Below are positions 36,487-45,127 of a stretch of DNA of 63,043 bases, in pieces. Origin of the DNA: Rs1 sp036960485 (GTDB lineage: Bacteria > Pseudomonadota > Gammaproteobacteria > Pseudomonadales > Balneatricaceae); the NCBI GenBank assembly GCA_036960485.1, contig JBALXS010000017.1, forward strand, positions 1 through 63,043, in the 5' to 3' direction. The first letter of the stretch is position 1, and each line of letters begins with the position of its first letter. A program made the translations under genes and the position numbers. Below the pieces are notes generated by a model. It was not told where the DNA came from and did not search any database. It saw nothing but the letters and a program-made list of their open reading frames with translations.

Positions 36487-37137
36487 ATGAATAAGTTTTT
36501 TCGTCTGAGTAGATTAGTAATTACTGCTTTTACACTTTTAGTTTTAGCAGGTTGTTCTGTATCAGGTGTTAATACTGTATCGATAGAAGATCGCTCTATT
36601 ACAGGCAGTTCAAACGGTGGAGCTAAGTCAGTTATTGAACAATCTGATAATGTCGAAGTAACAGCGCTAGGTACTAAACCTAACTTCAAAGCCTTTAATA
36701 CACAGGTGATTGATGAAGGAATTAGCGAAAGCTCAAACGTAAGAGAAAGCGCTTCAGGCACCGTGAATGCAAAAATAAATCAGCAAAGCAAAGCCCCTGA
36801 AATAGCCGTTAGCGTACAAAAGCCAGCGACGGTTGCCCTGTTAAATACTGCAAATTATCAAACAAACAACGGTAGTTTAAGAGCAGCGCAATCAAGTTTA
36901 GAACGCGCATTGAGAATTTCCCCAAAAGATCCTGAGGTTTATCAGTCTTTGGGAGAAGTACATAGACGCTTGGGTGAATATGTACAAGCAGAGCAAATTA
37001 CTTTAAAAGGGATTGCTTTAGCAGCAGGGCAAAGTAATAAATTGCGCCGTCTATGGAGTGCTTTAGCCAAAATCCGTTCAGAAGCAGGGGACTCAGCAGG
37101 AGCTAATGAAGCGTTTCAAAAATCGCAAAGCTACTAA
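36487..37137 (+). CDS. lpoP: TPR lipoprotein, LpoP-like candidate PBP1b activator
   Basis: 216 residues with a lipoprotein signal peptide (LVLAGC, Cys23), a low-complexity linker rich in Ser, Asn and Val, and TPR-like helices from about 115 (LNTANYQTNNGSLRAAQSSL; ALRISPKDPEVYQSLGEVHR). In Pseudomonas aeruginosa the PBP1b activator LpoP is a TPR lipoprotein encoded beside its PBP. The same arrangement here, 117 bases after mrcB with its own ribosome site AAGGA, makes that role likely. The match is by architecture and position, not by alignment. Confidence 0.7.
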   Translation: MNKFFRLSRLVITAFTLLVLAGCSVSGVNTVSIEDRSITGSSNGGAKSVIEQSDNVEVTALGTKPNFKAFNTQVIDEGISESSNVRESASGTVNAKINQQSKAPEIAVSVQKPATVALLNTANYQTNNGSLRAAQSSLERALRISPKDPEVYQSLGEVHRRLGEYVQAEQITLKGIALAAGQSNKLRRLWSALAKIRSEAGDSAGANEAFQKSQSY

Positions 37138-37243
37138 AAAATATTACTAAACTATTATTACGAGATCTAAGAGAAGCTTGTGTATAGAGAGTACGGTTTT
37201 CGCTGCAGTTGCCTTATCTGCTAATTGCTTGTTACGTTATGTA

Positions 37244-37407
37244 GAAGCCTGATTATAATTAGTTGGTTTTCATTCTCAAACTGGGTTGTAGCAAGGCTGA
37301 CTCAATAGTTCGAGAGGGAGTTTGGTTGTTCCAAATAACGACATCTAGTAGTGATCAGTTAAAGCTAGTGGAGCAGTCGCAGTAGACATTTGTTTCTGGA
37401 CGCAAAC
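37244..37407. mobile_element. Decayed copy of the TA-flanked inverted-repeat element
   Basis: This gap of about 310 bases holds a degraded relative of the 59.1 kb element in the same orientation. Shared blocks are GTTGTTC followed by ATAACGA, then TCGCAGTAGA, then a GTT..CT-GGAC end. The right end is followed by TA (37408-37409), and the left end reads TAGAAGCCTG against TAGGAGGCTG. The middle is poorly conserved. No coding capacity is seen. Confidence 0.6.
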
Positions 37408-37434
37408 TAGTTAGTTTGACTTAGAGCAAAGAAG

Positions 37435-37462
37435 GAACAGCCGATATTTATATAGGCTGTTC
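37435..37462 (-). terminator. Hairpin spanning the stop codon of the hemL-coupled gene
   Basis: GAACAGCC and GGCTGTTC form a perfect 8-bp stem with a 12-base loop containing the minus-strand TAA. The bases that follow on the minus strand (CTTCTTTGC) are only moderately T-rich, so termination is likely but not certain. Confidence 0.5.
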
Positions 37463-38122
37463 GCTATTATTTATTTTAGCTAGCTTTTCCGAAAAGAGGC
37501 TGCATAAAACAAGTAAAGAGTAAGCTAAGAAGAAGTTGTACCAACTCAAGCTAATATTAGTCAGCGGTTCAATTATGCTTGTAGGGACGATGTTTAACGA
37601 AAAGAGTGCCTCATTATTAAATATCAGCATGGCTAATACAAAGCAACTAACAGCACTAACATTTAACAACTGTTTCACGAGTTTAATATTTTTATCAGCC
37701 TGATAAAAAATACAAAACCCAATAATTAAGCTGGTTAGTATTCCAAGGCTAATACCGTAGTATTCTCCCGCTTGAGTTCTTCGACAAAGCTCGAAAGTTG
37801 CCAGCAATGCTAAACTCCATCTTCCCCAGCTGGCCCTGCTAAAGGTTCTATTTATAGTTAAACTAAGAAATGCCGAGCCAAATAATGGTAGCGCGAGGTA
37901 TTGCCTTAGGTTTTCTATCATTAAAGCAAAGGTTTTACCGTCATGACTGTTGGCGCTAACTATTAATGGAGAAATGCTGGCTATGCAAATAAAAACAGCA
38001 CACAAACCAATAACACTAGCTAAGACTTTACTCGAGTCTGATAGTTTAACGGGCTGTCTAAATAATAGCAGTGCTGCCAAAAGGCTTGCCACTGCTAAAA
38101 TCAAGCTACTAAAAATTGCCAT
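37448..38122 (-). CDS. Unknown polytopic membrane protein coupled to hemL
   Basis: 224 residues, very hydrophobic, with about six or seven membrane segments (for example LILAVASLLAALLLF, VIGLCAVFICIASIS, LGILTSLIIGFCIFY and FFLAYSLLVLCSLF). I recognise no family. Its ATG overlaps the hemL stop by one base (TAATG), so it is almost certainly translated with hemL. A polar loop near residues 55-70 (SANSHDGKTFALMIENLRQ) lies between segments. A transport or sensory role in the membrane is possible but nothing in the sequence decides it. Confidence 0.8.
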   Translation of the reverse strand: MAIFSSLILAVASLLAALLLFRQPVKLSDSSKVLASVIGLCAVFICIASISPLIVSANSHDGKTFALMIENLRQYLALPLFGSAFLSLTINRTFSRASWGRWSLALLATFELCRRTQAGEYYGISLGILTSLIIGFCIFYQADKNIKLVKQLLNVSAVSCFVLAMLIFNNEALFSLNIVPTSIIEPLTNISLSWYNFFLAYSLLVLCSLFSEKLAKINNSEQPI

Positions 38123-39405
38123 TATAAGGTTTTAAATACCTTAGCAGCAGCAGCAATTGTAGCTTCTATATCTGCTTGGGATATAGCTGCAGACATAAAG
38201 CCAGTTTCATAAGCAGAAGGCGCTAGATAAATGCCTTGTGCTAACATCCCCTGAAAGAACTTAGCGAAGCGTTCAGTATCACATGCAGTGGCTTGCTCAA
38301 AACTAGTCACTTGTGGTTGATCGGTGAAGAAAATTCCGAACATGCCACCCATGTAGGTGCTTGTTAATGAAATACCAGCGGCCGCCGCAACCGCCTCTAT
38401 GCCCTGTGTCAAAAACTCAGATTTAGCACTTAACTCGTCATAAACACGCGGATTATCAGTAAGTGCATTTAGCATCGCTAAACCAGCTTGCATTGATAGA
38501 GGGTTTCCTGAAAGAGTTCCCGCTTGATATATAGGGCCTAAAGGCGCAATTTGCTGCATGATTTCCTTCTTGCCGCCAAATGCACCTACAGGTAATCCGC
38601 CACCTATAATTTTTCCTAGAGTGGTTAAATCAGGCACTACATTGAAAGCCGCCTGAGCGCCGCCTAAAGCAACGCGAAAGCCAGTCATCACTTCATCAAA
38701 GATTAAGACGCTTTTGTATTCATCGCAGATATCTCTTAGGCCTTGTAAAAAGCCATCTACAGGCAAAATACAATTCATGTTGCCGGCAATTGGCTCTACG
38801 ATAATACAGGCAACTTGATCACCTATTTCAGCAAAAGCTTGTTTTACGTCTTCTAAATCGTTGAAGCTTAAGGTAATCGTGTGCTCCGCCAAAGATTCAG
38901 GCACTCCAGGAGAACTAGGTGTACCAAATGTTAATGCGCCAGAGCCCGCTTTAACTAATAGAGAATCTGAATGACCGTGATAGCAACCTTCAAATTTGAC
39001 AATTTTATCACGGCCGGTATAGCCACGTGCGAGGCGTATTGCAGACATTGTCGCTTCGGTGCCTGAATTAACCATACGTACCATTTCAATAGAAGGCATG
39101 ATTTCACAGACCTTATCGGCGAGTAGCGTCTCAACAGCGGTTGGCGCACCGAAGCCTAAGCCGTTATCTAAGCTCGCTTTTACTGCTTCAATAACAGGCT
39201 GATAAGCGTGACCTAGAATCATTGGGCCCCATGAACCTACATAATCGATGTACTGCTGGTCATCTTCGTCAAACAGATATGCGCCTTGTCCTTTTTTGAA
39301 ATATATAGGAGAGCCTCCCACACTGTTAAATGCGCGTACTGGAGAGTTAACGCCTCCAGGAATATGTTTTTGTGCGGCTGCAAATAGCTGTTCTGAGCGA
39401 GACAT
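38122..39405 (-). CDS. hemL: Glutamate-1-semialdehyde 2,1-aminomutase
   Basis: PLP enzyme of the C5 pathway that makes 5-aminolevulinate for haem. The Lys of TLGKIIGGGLPVGAFGG binds PLP, and FDEVMTGFRVALGGAQ carries the cofactor-contacting Asp. At 427 residues the length is typical. It is alone apart from the coupled membrane gene downstream; thiamine genes found beside hemL in Pseudomonas are not here. Confidence 0.97.
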   Translation of the reverse strand: MSRSEQLFAAAQKHIPGGVNSPVRAFNSVGGSPIYFKKGQGAYLFDEDDQQYIDYVGSWGPMILGHAYQPVIEAVKASLDNGLGFGAPTAVETLLADKVCEIMPSIEMVRMVNSGTEATMSAIRLARGYTGRDKIVKFEGCYHGHSDSLLVKAGSGALTFGTPSSPGVPESLAEHTITLSFNDLEDVKQAFAEIGDQVACIIVEPIAGNMNCILPVDGFLQGLRDICDEYKSVLIFDEVMTGFRVALGGAQAAFNVVPDLTTLGKIIGGGLPVGAFGGKKEIMQQIAPLGPIYQAGTLSGNPLSMQAGLAMLNALTDNPRVYDELSAKSEFLTQGIEAVAAAAGISLTSTYMGGMFGIFFTDQPQVTSFEQATACDTERFAKFFQGMLAQGIYLAPSAYETGFMSAAISQADIEATIAAAAKVFKTL

Positions 39406-39546
39406 AATAAAGGTCCTTAAACGAATAAGTGGTAAATGGATATTGAATGTGGCGCATTATCCCCTGATCAGAGAAAATGCACCAGTAGTGTTTAAAGATA
39501 CTGTTTAAAGAGCATGCTTTTAAGAGTATTGCGGTAAGAACAAGTG

Positions 39547-41271
39547 TTAGAGATATTGTTTGTTGTTGTAGTAATGTTCAATTTGGGCTCTAGTTAATAA
39601 ACCTGCTAATGCAGAGCTGTGATCATAAACACAGAGTAGGTCAGTTTCTTTACTATTCATTAGTTGCAGTGCTTCATGTAGCGTTGCTCTAAGGTTAATA
39701 GTAGTAACCTCAAAGCGCTGCGCAGGAATTCTATTCAGATCAATTTTATCATGAATGGTAATAATGCCCCTATCCAAAAAGCTTTGGATATTCATAACCG
39801 GGAAGGCGCTAGTATGTTGCTCATTGTTAGTAACCACGAGCCACATAGCATTTTGTGAAATGATTGTTTTAGCTTGGTGTAAGGATATTGCTGTTGGCGA
39901 GCATTGAAAGCTTTTGCTCATCACTTTCGCAACCGAAGCACGGTTTAATATTTGCGCTAAAGGCTCCAGACGATAATCTAAACCTTGTGCTTGTAGCGTG
40001 GCTAAAAAAGCAGAAGGCATGTTAAATACATAACGCGTGGTTAAGTTAGCGACTACTATCGCAATCATTCCAGGAAATATAATATTAGGGTTATAAGTGA
40101 GTTCTAGCAGTGCAATAAGTGCCGCTAATGGAGCATTTAACACTGCAGCCATCATCGCTCCCATTCCTAGCATGGCATACAAACCTACTGAAACGTTGCT
40201 GTCTATAAATAAGTTGCCGATAATACCAAACATAGCCCCCATCACCGCGCCTATAAATAACACTGGACCTATTAAGCCAGCAGGCATGCCTAAACCCAAA
40301 ATGATGGGCGTTAACAGTATTTTAGCTAGTAAAATTCCTAGTAGTAATTGTAAATCTAGGCGGTCCCAAAAAACATCGGTTATAGTGTCGTAGCCAGTGC
40401 CCATTACCTCCGGTTGTACTATAGCGACTAAACCTGTTAGAACTCCAGCTAACAAGAGCTTATAACTTAAGTGCCAATCGATTTTGGATTTGGTAAATAG
40501 CATTAACTTAATGAAAAAAGTGCCTAGGATTCCTGCCAAAACACCTAGTAGCAAAACCCAGGGTAACTCGGCATGCGACAATATATTAAAAGCGGGAGCG
40601 TCGAAAACAGGTTCTGAAGAAAAAATCATGCGAGTGACAATAGAGCTGCACACGGCGGCGACAATAATGGGCGTAAAGCCGGCAATAGTATAATCTAAAA
40701 GAATCACTTCCATCGCAAAAATTACTCCAGCAAGAGGAGTGTTAAAAGCGGCAGATATTGCTGCTGCTGCACCACAAGCTACTAGTATGCGCTGCGAGTT
40801 GTGGGGGATATGAAGCCAGTGGCCAAGTAGGCTAGATAAGCTAGCTCCCATATATATAGCGGGTCCTTCTCTGCCTACAGACTGGCCACTTACTAAAGCA
40901 ACTACTGCAATTATGAACTGCGCACATAAATTTTTTAAGGGGATGTATCCTTGGTGATATGCTAGTCTTTCTAGCAAATGTACTATCCCCACTTTGTTCT
41001 TGATTAAAGGCCAGTATCTGTACATTAATGCTAACAACAATCCACCACAGCTAGGGTATAGAAATCGCTGGTATAGGCTTAAGCCTTCAAAATTTTCTAC
41101 GTGTTCCGCTAAAAGTAGTGTTAAAGGTAAATCGATTGCCAACCTGAAAACAGCAATCAATAAACCACAGCCAAGCCCACAAATAAGACCTAAAGCAACG
41201 AGTTGCGGCAACGCTTCATAACTTGCGAGTTGGTCGCGAAAGTTTTGCATTGAAAAATTGGTTTTATTCAT
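39547..41271 (-). CDS. ClC-family chloride channel or antiporter with CBS domain
   Basis: 574 residues: a ClC membrane domain (about 20-440) and C-terminal CBS-like segments (about 450-574). The gating Glu is present in GREGP (Glu135). The GSGIP serine motif is replaced by KVGIV (93-97). The position of the internal proton-transfer Glu of E. coli ClC-ec1 (Glu203) appears to be Val189 in FAMEVILLDY, as in ClC channels. So chloride transport is likely, but proton coupling may differ. The placement beside erpA-anmK-tyrS is seen in Pseudomonas relatives. Confidence 0.9.
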   Translation of the reverse strand: MNKTNFSMQNFRDQLASYEALPQLVALGLICGLGCGLLIAVFRLAIDLPLTLLLAEHVENFEGLSLYQRFLYPSCGGLLLALMYRYWPLIKNKVGIVHLLERLAYHQGYIPLKNLCAQFIIAVVALVSGQSVGREGPAIYMGASLSSLLGHWLHIPHNSQRILVACGAAAAISAAFNTPLAGVIFAMEVILLDYTIAGFTPIIVAAVCSSIVTRMIFSSEPVFDAPAFNILSHAELPWVLLLGVLAGILGTFFIKLMLFTKSKIDWHLSYKLLLAGVLTGLVAIVQPEVMGTGYDTITDVFWDRLDLQLLLGILLAKILLTPIILGLGMPAGLIGPVLFIGAVMGAMFGIIGNLFIDSNVSVGLYAMLGMGAMMAAVLNAPLAALIALLELTYNPNIIFPGMIAIVVANLTTRYVFNMPSAFLATLQAQGLDYRLEPLAQILNRASVAKVMSKSFQCSPTAISLHQAKTIISQNAMWLVVTNNEQHTSAFPVMNIQSFLDRGIITIHDKIDLNRIPAQRFEVTTINLRATLHEALQLMNSKETDLLCVYDHSSALAGLLTRAQIEHYYNNKQYL

Positions 41272-41324
41272 TATCGCCTAATATTGGGAAATTATGGGGA
41301 GATGATTAGCTACTTGCACATCTA

Positions 41325-41484
41325 GGAGGCCGTCCGAGAACAGACTGATCTACTGCGATCTAGTCTATTTGGCCAAATTTTACGTTCATTTTCGTTAATT
41401 AGAACAACTATTCGCCTCAAAAGACCAAGAAATCTATCTCAAATCTACTTTTTCTCGCAACATCGGCCAAATCCGACAGACTGC
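41325..41484 (-). mobile_element. 160-bp TA-flanked non-coding element, copy 2
   Basis: Inverted relative to the copy at 59.1 kb, it matches that copy at about nine in ten positions over the first 98 bases (GGAGGCCGTCCGAGAACAG start; GAACAACTATTCGCCTCAAA middle). The other arm has decayed. It has the same 160-base length and is flanked by TA on both sides (41323-41324, 41485-41486). No ORF. It lies between clc and erpA promoters. Confidence 0.75.
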
Positions 41485-41615
41485 TAGTAATATTAAGAAG
41501 CTTAAAGAGCGATTCATCTGAAGAAGAACCAGATTAAAATATTTATGGGGTATGTAAAAGAACTAATTGAATGATTTAATGGTTGCCTGGCAAATGGCTA
41601 TCGCTAAAGAGTTTA

Positions 41616-41648
41616 ATACTTGACTAAATTCCTAGGTTAAGGGATAGT
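41616..41648 (+). promoter_or_regulatory. erpA promoter overlapped by an IscR-type site
   Basis: TTGACT (41620-41625) and GATAGT (41643-41648) are 17 bases apart, a good sigma-70 promoter. The stretch from 41616 (ATACTTGACTAAAT, then CCTAGGTTA) matches about 20 of 25 positions of the IscR type 1 consensus as I remember it, with the first half perfect. In E. coli erpA belongs to the IscR regulon. Repression by holo-IscR is therefore inferred. Confidence 0.6.
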
Positions 41649-41685
41649 CTCAACTCAGAAAACCTAATTGAATTGAGATAATGCA

Positions 41686-42027
41686 GTGTCCGAATTTGAA
41701 GATCCGTTAAAATTTAGCAACTCAGCTGTGGCTAAAGTAAAAATCCTTATTGAAGAAGAAGAAAACGATGATTTGAAATTGCGTTTGTATATCACCGGTG
41801 GTGGATGTGCAGGTTTCTCCTATGGTTTTAGTTTTGTGGAGGAAGTGGCTGAAGACGACACTGTTATTACTAAATCGGGCGTTAGTTTAGTAGTTGATGC
41901 TATGAGTTTGCAGTATTTAACTGGCTCTGAAGTTGATTATCGAGAAGGTTTGCAAGGGTCACAGTTTTTAGTGAATAACCCAAATGCCACCACAACCTGT
42001 GGTTGTGGATCATCTTTTTCATTATAA
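41686..42027 (+). CDS. erpA: Iron-sulfur cluster insertion protein ErpA
   Basis: A-type carrier that delivers Fe-S clusters to apoproteins. At 113 residues it has the three conserved cysteines: Cys41 in GGGCAGFSYGF and Cys105/Cys107 in TTCGCGSSFSL. Start GTG 41686. In E. coli its essential clients include IspG and IspH of the MEP pathway, of interest because ispG is missing from its usual site here. It converges with anmK, as in Pseudomonas. Confidence 0.95.
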   Translation: MSEFEDPLKFSNSAVAKVKILIEEEENDDLKLRLYITGGGCAGFSYGFSFVEEVAEDDTVITKSGVSLVVDAMSLQYLTGSEVDYREGLQGSQFLVNNPNATTTCGCGSSFSL

Positions 42028-42049
42028 ACTAGCTTATTTAAAACATGGC

Positions 42050-43216
42050 TCAAGCCTGATAAATTGCCCCTAAAATACGTTCACCTTCGGCTCCCGTAAC
42101 CGTTGGTGAATTGCCGCTTAATCCAGCAAGTGTTTGCTTGGCTAACCATGCAAATGCTGTGGCTTCTACCCAATCAGGATTTAAATCCAATTGCGATGTA
42201 CTAGCAATAAGAGCAGCGTGTGGTAATAATTGCCCCAAGCGGCGCATTAAAACTTGATTATGTGCACCACCTCCGCAAACAAAAAGCTGTGCCATTGCAA
42301 AATCTTGTTTATTAATTTCATTGGTTATAGTGACAGCACTGAGTTCTAGTAACGTTGCTTGGATATCAGCTGATGAAGGTGAATAATCAAGTTTTTCCAA
42401 TGAGCTTTCTATCCACGACAAATTAAATTGTTCGCGCCCTGTGCTTTTAGGAATAGTTTGGTTGAAAAAATTTAAACTAAGTAATTGCTTAAGCAGTGAT
42501 TGATCAACGATACCTTGTTTCGCCCAATTACCATTTTCATCATAATTTAGCTGTTGTTGATGCATTATCCAAGCATCCATTAAAACATTACCTGGGCCCG
42601 TATCAAAACCTATCAACGGTGATTGAGGGTTCTTGTCGAGTAAAGTGATGTTGGCCATGCCACCGATGTTCAATATAACCCGCGATTGGAGTCTACTTTG
42701 AAAGATTGCTTGATGAAAAGCGGGTACTAATGGTGCACCTTGCCCTGCTGCGGCAATATCGCGTTTCCTGAAATCTGCAATAGTGACAACGCCTGTCAAC
42801 TCAGCGACCGTATTGGCATCGCCTATTTGTAGGGTAAAATTATGTCTAGGAGTATTGTCAGGGCGGTGACGAATTGTTTGGCCGTGCAAGCCAATAGCAA
42901 CTATGTCGTTACGGCAAAAAGAGTTACTGTATTGTTCAATAAGTTGATTGCAACACTTAGCAAATAACACACCTAGCGCTCTATCCAAATGACCTAGTTT
43001 TTCTATTTCATTGTTACTTGTAGAGCACAGTTCTAGTATCTGCTGTTTTATGAGAGGTGGCATATCAAAACTAGCGGCCGCTACTAGTTGTAATGATGAA
43101 TCGAAGTTCACCGCTACAACATCAATGCCATCTAAGCTAGTACCAGACATAACTCCAAGGTAGATAGGGTTGCTATAATTTCTTTTTGGTTTGATTGAGA
43201 GCAATTTTTTCATCAC
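42050..43216 (-). CDS. anmK: Anhydro-N-acetylmuramic acid kinase
   Basis: Phosphorylates and opens 1,6-anhydroMurNAc during cell-wall recycling. The N-terminal GVMSGTSLDGIDVV is the ATP-binding signature; IGLHGQTIRHRP and GFDTGPGNVLMDAW are conserved, as is FVCGGGAHN. At 388 residues it has a slightly long N-terminus, because the first ATG lies 44 bases inside the upstream peptidase gene. A later start may be used. Overlap with the M23 gene indicates co-translation of two wall-turnover genes. Confidence 0.95.
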   Translation of the reverse strand: MMKKLLSIKPKRNYSNPIYLGVMSGTSLDGIDVVAVNFDSSLQLVAAASFDMPPLIKQQILELCSTSNNEIEKLGHLDRALGVLFAKCCNQLIEQYSNSFCRNDIVAIGLHGQTIRHRPDNTPRHNFTLQIGDANTVAELTGVVTIADFRKRDIAAAGQGAPLVPAFHQAIFQSRLQSRVILNIGGMANITLLDKNPQSPLIGFDTGPGNVLMDAWIMHQQQLNYDENGNWAKQGIVDQSLLKQLLSLNFFNQTIPKSTGREQFNLSWIESSLEKLDYSPSSADIQATLLELSAVTITNEINKQDFAMAQLFVCGGGAHNQVLMRRLGQLLPHAALIASTSQLDLNPDWVEATAFAWLAKQTLAGLSGNSPTVTGAEGERILGAIYQA

Positions 43217-44957
43217 TATTAAAGTTTAAATTATCCATAGCCTGTTTGGCTACCAGCTTAAAGGCGGCAAGGTCTTTAGTATTTAAGCCTATAGGCTGAG
43301 TCAATTTAACTGTTAATGGGTTTTTGTGTACTTTGTTAACTCTGAACTCGTAATGTAAATGAGCACCAGTAACGGCACCTGTTGCGCCCACGTAACCAAT
43401 AACTTGTCCTTGAGTGACTCTGCTGCCTGTTTTGAATGCCTTATTAAAACCAGACATATGTGCATAAAGCGTATCAATATTACCGCCGTGTTGAATGATA
43501 ATGGTGTTACCAAAATCACCTTTGCGTCCGCGAAAAATAATCTTACCATTGCCTGATGCCATTATCGGAGTGCCACGTTTAGCAGCATAATCTACGCCTT
43601 TGTGCGCTCTAATTTTATTGTATATGGGGTGTTTGCGGCGCAAATTAAATTTAGAGCTAATACGGGCAAGTTCAACAGGCATACGTAGAAAAGCTTTATG
43701 CATACTACGTCCATCAGGGCTGTAAAAACCGGCTTCGCCCTCTGAATTTTTAAAGAAGATACCGACTAAGCGCTGGTTACCAGTGGTGAACTGGGCAGCG
43801 ATAATATTGCCGTTCTTTATTTTAGTGCCGTCAATAGTAAGTTCTTCATAGGCTACTTTGAAGCTATCTCCCGGTTGCACGTCTTGGGAAAAGTCAATGT
43901 CCCAACCAAAGATAGTAGTGAAATTCATCGCTACATTATTAGATAGCCCCGCGCTTAGTGCATCGACAAAAAAGGAATTCTTAATACTACCAGCCACCTG
44001 TTTTATTTCAGTTACTGGTTTTTTTTCAAAAACATTGATTCGGTAATTAGTTTTATCTAAGCGGGTATATAAAATATTTTTCATCTTGCTAATGATGTAA
44101 TTGACTTTGATTAAATGACCGCTGCGAATTAGGAAGGCAATTTTTTCGCCTATTTGCAAGTTTTTGAATGATTGTTCGCTATTACTGGCATTGCCTATGT
44201 AATACACATCACTGTGTGATAGTCCTGCTTTAATAAAAATAGAGGATAAATTATCATTGGCCGCAACGGTGTAATAAACCCAATTATCAGTTCTATTTTG
44301 GTTGCTGACGTTTTTAGCCGAATTTAGTACGTCAATTAAAGAGGCTTGTATTTTGGCTGGAGGCTCAGTCAATGGTTCAACTGATGGCGTAATAATGAGT
44401 TCAGTAGGCCCTTTATCTATGATCAAATGTGCTTTTGCTAAAGCATCATTTTTAACAGTGCTAATCGCTTGTTTGGTGCTTGGTAACCTCACCACTTTTG
44501 TATCAGCGGCGGGCGTAATAGTATCAATAATGTAATTAGAAGAGTTTGGATCGCTACTAATAACAAAGACGTTGTTAGTCTTCTTGTAATATCTGATCTG
44601 ACTAAGCTTGTTATCCTTTATAAGCAGTAATAATTGCTCATTAGGCATCAGCTTATTAAAAACGTTTTGGGTCGCGGCAGATTCGCTGATATTCATTACG
44701 TCGTTATCAGTGAGTCCTAAACGTTTGAAAATAGAGCTTAAGCTATCACCTTGCTTGACTGTATGTTTTTTCCAAGCTGAAATAGGTGGAGTTAAAATGG
44801 TTGCAGTGATTGGTTTGTCAGTGGTGGCAAAACTAAGCTGAGAGAGGGAAGATATCGCTAAGATATATACTAAAGACCGCCATAAAGATTTTAACTTTGA
44901 ATGAGTATGGGTGGTGCTAGTGATAACGGTGAGCTGAGGTTGATTATAATTTAACAA
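43173..44957 (-). CDS. M23 peptidoglycan endopeptidase with LysM/OapA-like domains (MepM-like)
   Basis: 594 residues. A signal segment (SLVYILAISSLSQLSFA) is followed by LysM/OapA-type repeats (HTVKQGDSLSSIFKRLGL; YYTVAANDNLSSIFIKAGL). A catalytic M23 domain has HKGVD (His452, Asp456) and HLH (533-535) intact, so it should cut peptide cross-links. The start is TTG with AAGG upstream; no ATG fits. The tyrS / M23 / anmK / erpA order matches Pseudomonas. It is divergent from tyrS. Confidence 0.93.
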   Translation of the reverse strand: MLNYNQPQLTVITSTTHTHSKLKSLWRSLVYILAISSLSQLSFATTDKPITATILTPPISAWKKHTVKQGDSLSSIFKRLGLTDNDVMNISESAATQNVFNKLMPNEQLLLLIKDNKLSQIRYYKKTNNVFVISSDPNSSNYIIDTITPAADTKVVRLPSTKQAISTVKNDALAKAHLIIDKGPTELIITPSVEPLTEPPAKIQASLIDVLNSAKNVSNQNRTDNWVYYTVAANDNLSSIFIKAGLSHSDVYYIGNASNSEQSFKNLQIGEKIAFLIRSGHLIKVNYIISKMKNILYTRLDKTNYRINVFEKKPVTEIKQVAGSIKNSFFVDALSAGLSNNVAMNFTTIFGWDIDFSQDVQPGDSFKVAYEELTIDGTKIKNGNIIAAQFTTGNQRLVGIFFKNSEGEAGFYSPDGRSMHKAFLRMPVELARISSKFNLRRKHPIYNKIRAHKGVDYAAKRGTPIMASGNGKIIFRGRKGDFGNTIIIQHGGNIDTLYAHMSGFNKAFKTGSRVTQGQVIGYVGATGAVTGAHLHYEFRVNKVHKNPLTVKLTQPIGLNTKDLAAFKLVAKQAMDNLNFNSDEKIALNQTKKKL

Positions 44958-45127
44958 AAGAAAGTGCCTTTATATAGCGATTTATAATGAATTATCCTGC
45001 ATGAGTAAGTTCTGAAAATCCTTTTGAGACAATGAACATAAGCGTAACTATTTATTGTTCATTGCCAACAGTGCCGCTAGAATAGCTGTATTTGAACTAA
45101 ATCACAATATAGGCTGTCGAGCAATAT

